Origin: Solanum dulcamara
Lineage: Eukaryota; Streptophyta; Magnoliopsida; Solanales; Solanaceae
DNA: 64,000 nucleotides
Direction of reading: 5' to 3'
Assembly: GCF_947179165.1 (NCBI RefSeq)
Contig: NC_077245.1
Location: 47,455,286 to 47,519,285 of the forward strand
Shown: positions 57,971 to 64,000 of the stretch, piece after piece
Numbering within the stretch: position 1 is the stretch's first letter
Layout of the letters: every line of letters starts with the position of its first letter
Program-made: the position numbers and the translations under genes
The notes under the pieces: generated by a model
Databases searched by the model: none
Seen by the model: only the letters and a program-made list of their open reading frames with translations
What the model was told of the DNA's origin: nothing

Positions 57971-60353
57971 CTAGCTATAAATTAAGTCCCTTTATCCACG
58001 ATAATAGTTGTGGGAACCTCATGAAGTTTCACTACCATCTTAACCTATAACTTCGCATAGTTTCAGCTGCATAGGTAGTCCTGATTGAGAGAAAATGGGC
58101 AGATTCTGTCAGCCTACATACAATAACCCCCATAGAATCATACTTCTGCGGAGTATAAGGTACGTCTGTATTGAAGTTCATATTTTAGAATCCTCGACCT
58201 CATATATTACTTCTCGAATTCTTCAGAGAAGAATTTAACTAGTACTCTGCCTTTTAGTGTTGCTCTTCATAATCCTTAGAGTTGGCTACCAAGTAGCGCT
58301 GAGTTCCTTCAAATAATGGCTTTCATAGCCGCTAAGTGCTCTGCCTATAATTAACTGGTATAATTATGAAGTGATTTGGCATATAAGTTTACCATCTTTT
58401 ATTAACCAGATAGTCCTGCTCACCTTGCTTAACTCATTTCACAATTCCCTTATCCCAACCTGTAACACTCTAGACACTTTATCTCGTGTCATTCTTTAAC
58501 TTTACACGAATATGAGAAGGTGGTCAACTTAACCTAAGAAATACCTTAGCGTTGTCTTTATTGTTTTCATGTTTTACCTTACCTTCTCTTCTCCTATCTT
58601 ATAATCAATATCAGGATAGATCTTTGGTCCAACCATGGCCATGTCCTATTTTTTCCCTTAGTACTAATTCCATCTCAGTAGTTTGGCTTAACTCATCTTT
58701 GCATCTCTCTGTAACGTATCCACAATATCATAATTGTATTGTCCTTATTGAACCCTCATTCCTTTCATCATGTACTTACTCACTTGGCCCTATACGTAAA
58801 ACATATATATTCATAGGTTGCATAACCATTCTAATACAACTTGTATTGGGTAGACGTAGTCTTTTCGTCTCCGAGTTCATTCTACTTTACATATCTTATT
58901 CACATTGAAACTTGCTCATCCTATCTTGTCTTACTTCTTTCTCTTTCTTTATACACTCTTTGATCTTTCCTAGTTCTGTTACCCTTAGCATTTGTATCCT
59001 TAATTACACATGTCATGTCTTATTATTACACTGTTGTCTCACTTTCTTCTTGTTTCCTCTTTTCAGTTACCATTTCCTCCCTCGTGCTCACCATCATTTC
59101 TGTTATCATATATCCTTTACTCAAAGTTTTTCCTACAAAACTTGATAAGACTTCCTTATTTATTCCATAGATCGCTTCTCCATTTCATAACTACTTTTAT
59201 ATCCAGTCGCATGGGTTATATCATATCTTTGACCACTTTCTCCCTGGGCTTTCCATCTTTCCACAACGATCCTGATAAGCCATGAAGTTGTTTCCCTTCC
59301 ATAAGTTTCATCTCCAATTAGTTCATGAAGAATTACTATAGTGTTACCGTGAAGCATTCTCCAATTAGTCGATTAGCAATTGATAAAATGTTGTGATACA
59401 ACATTTCCCAAGCACTATCAGGAGGGAACTAGAATCCAATGAGTGCCACAATACTTTTGTTTTTATTTGACTCCCATGGTTTCCCTCCAGGTTTATTCTC
59501 GAGTCGTGAACAAATTATCTAGTTCACAACTAAGAGTTGAAGGCTTGGTATGTTTCAACAAAATGAAACCCAATCGTTGGACATCTTGCCCTTCAACATG
59601 AGCTTTTTCTAGGAAAAAAATACAGCTGTAAATTCCTTGGTCTGAACTTTACTACTCAGATGGGCTATTTTGAGATAAGATTTTCCCTAAGTAAAAAGGG
59701 TGCCCCTTACCGACAACATAGAGGGTATCTCTTACAGCTTTAGTTCATCATAATAAGGGTACTCGGTATCAACTTCCAAGACATATTATAAATCTGTATT
59801 TCATTCTCTTCTCCCCCTTTTTCTTATTCTAGGAAAATTTCGGTAGAGTTTCATTTATATTCCTTACTATCCCAAAACCTGCATGTAGAAAATACCAACA
59901 ATGCCTCACAAGGACAACATATATATTTATATCATATCGCAGCCACACAGGGAGCTCATAATCAACAGTATGAAAATGGACATACCTCATACATCCACTG
60001 GAACTGCAACTGTTACACTTTCCAGTCTACTCTTCCTTTTAATTTACAACTTTACATTTCAATTCTACTTCAATATCTTACCCAACAGATATCTTTTGTG
60101 CCTTTACTTACGTGCATGCCTTGTGACTTCCAATATCGTCAGTCACTTTCTTCCGTTGATGTCGTCCTTCTATTAAAATCCAAGGTTAGTACAAGGAGTT
60201 TTCCTATGACTCAGATCTATCGCACGATCTTAGATATAAAAGAAAGATAAAATCCTAAATGTCCTGTAGCCTCCTGTTTATAGACATGGCATGCAACACA
60301 TTGATAAACAAGACTCTACTAGTCACGGTCTGTAGACACTCCAAGGATAAACT
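57971..60353 (-). mobile_element. Interior of the outer B element, no recognised gag or RT
   Basis: About 2.4 kb of AT-rich sequence homologous in reverse to 29142-32159. The integrase core N-terminal part is traceable to about 58150 at most. No Gag, protease or RT motif is recognised further right. The plus-strand open frame 58552-58908, antisense to the element, resembles the antisense frame at 31345-31575 over about 45 residues. The shared, unrecognised interior suggests B is a non-autonomous family or a very decayed one. Confidence 0.5.
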
Positions 60354-60365
60354 GCTCTGATACTA
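60354..60365 (-). other. Primer-binding site of the outer B element
   Basis: The minus strand reads TAGTATCAGAGC, four bases inside the LTR end, with the same gaag spacer as the plus-strand B element. Confidence 0.85.
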
Positions 60366-60369
60366 CTTC

Positions 60370-63300
60370 TGTCATGACCCAACCCCATAGGCCACAACTG
60401 GGCCTGACCTGAACCCCCGTACCTATAACTATTAGTAATAAGGATTGACCATCAACACCCCAGTGGGTGATAATATTTTCATGTACATGTAGCCTCTTTC
60501 ATATGTATCATAACAAGAAAGGGCATGCATACCGAAAAGGCTATCATAACTTAATAACAATTATAACACATCGTATAGACACAAATGAAACAAATTTGTA
60601 AACAACCCACATACATATGTCTACAGACCTCTAAGAATATTAATGGTAACACATGGTGGGACAGGGCCCCCACCGTACCCCTAAAAAACAAATATATACA
60701 TCAAGGTTTAGTACCAAAATTTAGGCTCCAATACAATATAGCTCTTCTCAAACTCTCTAGGTAGAGCCCTAAGCTAGCGGATTCTTGAGTCGCATGTTTG
60801 TACCTGCAGGAATGAAATGCATCCCCCCGAAGAAAGGAGGTCAGTACGATATATGTACTGAGTATGTAAGCATAAAACATTATAAAGAAACTACAGTTGA
60901 AATAGGGATGCAGGGAACAAATACGACAGTTAACAATCACTGTGCCTGCATCTTAGGACATGTAGTCATATACATTATCATACATTGTACATGGACCTCT
61001 AGTGAATTCGGTGTCATAATCATTTCATCATATCAACATATCATCATATCATCATGTTGTCATCTCTTTTCATCATTTATATTAGTTCCTCATATCATTG
61101 TATACGGTATCATATTATCTTATATGGCATAATCTCATCGTATATGTCATCATATTATATCTGGTCCATTATGGGGCTCGGGGTCACAAATGTATCACTA
61201 TATTTTCATATACATGCCTACATAAAATATATGTTCCTTTAGTGAGGGACTTGGTGAAGGGAGTGGGGTATATCTATACCGTACCAATATCATATATATA
61301 CATACATACCCGGACCTCTAGTGAGGGACTTGGTATTCCTTCCTTATTTCACCACACATACTATCACACATATACCATCATATTACAACACATACCATCA
61401 TAGTACAGCCGGCCTGGGACTCAGGGAATAATCATATTGTCATAAAATATACCGCGCCTCACGTACAAAATCATCTCCTCGTACATGGAATCATACATAT
61501 CTAGTCCGGTACTCGGTAAAAGAAGTATTAAAGCTGCGCCCGATATAACATCTAGCTCATCGTGGGATGCGGAGAAAGAAGGGCTACAGCATGAACGAGT
61601 AGAGTAGTGAGAAACTATATGCAACTAAGTCACCCTCTAAGACTCGATGAAACAATCAAGTGAACCATCACCTGAAGACCAGGAAAGTAATTATCCGAAG
61701 TACCCTATAGATGTCATTAGGGATTATATCATTTGGGGCCTCAGGAATTGCTGACATGTATCAAGACAATGCCACATAGCTCATGTAACCAAAGACACAA
61801 CTTATTCAATTAGAAACATAACTCATGCAATAAGAGACACAACTTATGCAATCAGAAATATTTATCACTGTAGAGCCTTTAGGAAGAGGAGTTGGTATCT
61901 TCGCTTACTATTCACTATACAGAAGGCTCGAGAATAGTAGTTTAACTACTCTCAGACCTTTAATATTCAAAAGTGACTACAAGTCATGAGTTATACCCAG
62001 AACTTACAAATGGAGTCACCTCCAAATCCATGTCCTATATTACCTATAGTCCAGTCTTTAGAGAAGTAGGAAAAGACAAGCTTTACATGTACTATTTTTC
62101 ATCACATGAAAGACTTGAAAGGTAATGAATCAACTTATTACAGGAGTTCTAATTAGTAGAAAGTGAACAAGAGTCTTAACTCATACTCATAGCTTTAAGA
62201 ATGGAATAACTCCCAATTTCACATACATAATACTTACATCTAAGACATGCCAAAAGAGAAGAAAGGGTAGCTTCACATACTCATCACTTCCTAACGTATG
62301 GAAGGCTTGAGAAGCCCTACTTCAATTACTGTAAAGTGATTTCATCAAGAAGTAAATAAGGACCGTGAATTATGCTTGAAATTTATGAGTAGATTTACGC
62401 TCAAGCTCATATCATTCATTACTTAACCTAAAGACATGCCCAAAGAAAGGAGAGATAGGCTTTACATACTTTTTTATGGATTAACTGTAATCCAGCTTGC
62501 CTCGTTATCTCTTAACCTATTAACATGAAAGTAATACTAAGATTAATAACCTTTCACTTTTCAATTTCCAAATCTACAACCAAGTATCCATAGGAATCAT
62601 TTCCTTTGACAGGTTTATTACTAGTTTTGAAGTTAGCGGAAATCGGACTTTATCTCCCCTATAACTTGCTCTATCTAAATTTTAATCTTAGAAGCAATAT
62701 TATCAACAACAACCAGCAGATATATACAATCAAATAAATCCAATACGACGCAATACAAGTTTTACACAACTCGCCCAAAACCACGATACCAAAATAAGGT
62801 TTTCAATTATTAATTCATAAAACCTTTAACCCCATAAACCGGAGGGTTATGTGGCTGCACCCAGAAGCTCGAACACCCCTTTTGAAATGTGTTCCATCCC
62901 TGAAACACACAATAAAACCATCTCCCACCGCAGGACCATAATTGCGACAACACCACTCGACTTCGATTTAACTAGAACGACTTTAATTTAGTTTGTTTCT
63001 AATGTCAGGCATACTTATGAAATTTTCCTACTTCCAGCTTCATTTAACACATGTAATATACTCCTTAACAACCTCATTAACTCCAATTTGAATGGAAAAA
63101 CCTTACCTCATCAAAACTAACCAAAACTCGCCTCGGAAGTTCCTTAACGTGGCTGCAACTGTGGTGGCTGCTTGTTATCCTTTTGGTACTTCTACAAACA
63201 GTAAATTTACATTATTAACACCTTAATTTCATCGTAGTGCACCTTAGATAATTAATTCACAGAACGAAATCGGAGAACTTACCTCTTTTGGCCAAATCTG

Positions 63301-64000
63301 TAGCTCTTTCTCTAGGGTTTCTAGTTTTTGTTCTTTTTTTAGTTCTAAGTGTAGGTGCTGAAAATGACTTATTAATCATCAAGAAATACATATATACACC
63401 TCTTTAGGAGGTGACATGTTTTATCTCCTAAAGGTGACATGTGTCCATCCCCCATTGGGCCAATGCATCCATACCTCCAATCAGGGGCTGCCACGTAGAA
63501 GGTGGGGTCCACCCCAAGTAGGTGCATCACCTGCTGCCATGTGTCACCTTCCCTTGATGTCACGTGGATCCCCCTTCTACTTCCACATGTCGCCTCCCTC
63601 TTACGGCCATGTGTCTATCCTACGTGTTTCCATGTGTACTCATCCCACACTACCATGTGTCAAGTAGGTGCATCACCTACTTATTTCTTCTTCGTGGGTT
63701 CGTAATCCCGTCTCACTTTGAGATTCTATATAACCCTTGCTACGTAAGCTCGGCGTGTACTCAAGTAGCTTAAGTATGTAATACTTTAAAGTTTGTAGCT
63801 TACGTAAGTAAGTCGAGTCCTACAACTCATTACTTGGCCTCCAACTCTTTTCATACTCTTATAACCCTATTTCCAACCTTCCTTATGGTGGGGTATCACA
63901 TTCTCCTTTCCTTAGAGTTATTTGACAGCGTGGTAGATAATTTAGATCACATAGAACCTTTAAAGAGACGTAAGACAATATCTCAAGGTGCGAAAGTACA
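60370..64000 (-). mobile_element. 5' LTR of the outer minus-strand B element, runs off the window
   Basis: Starts TGTCATGACCCAACCCC at 60370. It follows the order of 46075-47640, then the segment missing from that copy (about 61985-63570), then 49324-49785. The last bases in the window (aaggtgcgaaagtaca) match 49777-49792, so the LTR should end within about 10-20 bases beyond 64000. Contains the hairpin box (60823-60860) and a U3 palindrome at 63662-63682. It is the most complete copy of the minus-strand B LTR here, about 3.6 kb. Confidence 0.88.
63662..63682. promoter_or_regulatory. U3 palindrome aagtaggtg/cacctactt
   Basis: AAGTAGGTG and CACCTACTT, 9-base arms around three bases. The same palindrome is at 49448-49468, and CAAGTAGGT/ACCTACTTG with a 5-base spacer is at 52632-52654. 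Position near the LTR start (U3) fits a protein-binding site, but that role is inferred. Confidence 0.5.

Noticed and set aside
58552..59285. Serine/leucine-rich plus-strand frames resembling membrane proteins
   Set aside because: Pyrimidine-rich sequence antisense to the B interior; similarity to the other B copy is no higher in the frame than expected from DNA homology. Kept only as a finding to test.
46075..64000. Simple tandem array of four LTRs
   Set aside because: The caata target repeats show that it is one element nested in another of the same family, not an array made by unequal crossing-over.

Overview
This window looks like plant nuclear heterochromatin. It is AT-rich, has no recognisable host gene, rRNA or tRNA, and is built almost entirely of transposable elements inserted into one another. 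Most elements are Ty3/gypsy LTR retrotransposons. They have very long LTRs (about 2.2-3.6 kb), primer-binding sites matching the 3' end of initiator tRNA-Met (TGGTATCAGAGC type), purine tracts ahead of the LTR, and integrase tails followed by chromodomain-like ends, which suggests Tekay/Del-like chromoviruses. The LTR style resembles Solanaceae (pepper/tomato/potato/tobacco) elements; this species guess is inference from recalled family features, not a search result.

Layout. 1-314: fragment of a plus-strand LTR. 315-5770: minus-strand element G with two LTRs around a gag-only interior. 5771-8822: LINE-type ORF1 (DUF4283-like domain plus zinc knuckle), broken by one missing base, with a 144-bp internal triplication and no ORF2 behind it. 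8823-14902: three degraded elements (minus LTR; plus LTR H with PBS and gag trace; minus LTR F with integrase end). 14903-22451: plus element D, whose LTR holds a 3019-bp solo LTR (E) flanked by the 5-bp repeat GCTAA, followed by a ruined gag and then the pol end of another element. 22452-43269: plus element A, with LTR, gag, protease and part of RT. It is interrupted by plus element B (26676-36529), resumes in integrase, and ends in an LTR that contains solo LTR C (38362-41810, target repeat CTTAT).

43270-44890 carries one end of a CACTA transposon. From 44891 to the right edge there is a minus-strand nest: an A-type LTR piece, a D-like LTR piece, then a B-family element whose right LTR runs off the window. 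Its left LTR contains a head-to-head inverted LTR fragment, and its interior holds a second B-family element (49872-57143) with target repeat CAATA on both sides.

No element appears able to move on its own: every gag/pol trace has stops, frameshifts or deletions, and no complete RT is visible. The most informative signals are structural: three exact target-site duplications that order the insertions, a block of near-identity between two otherwise diverged LTRs that suggests gene conversion, a repeated promoter module in solo LTR E, and hairpin boxes shared across LTR families. I found no convincing new functional system.
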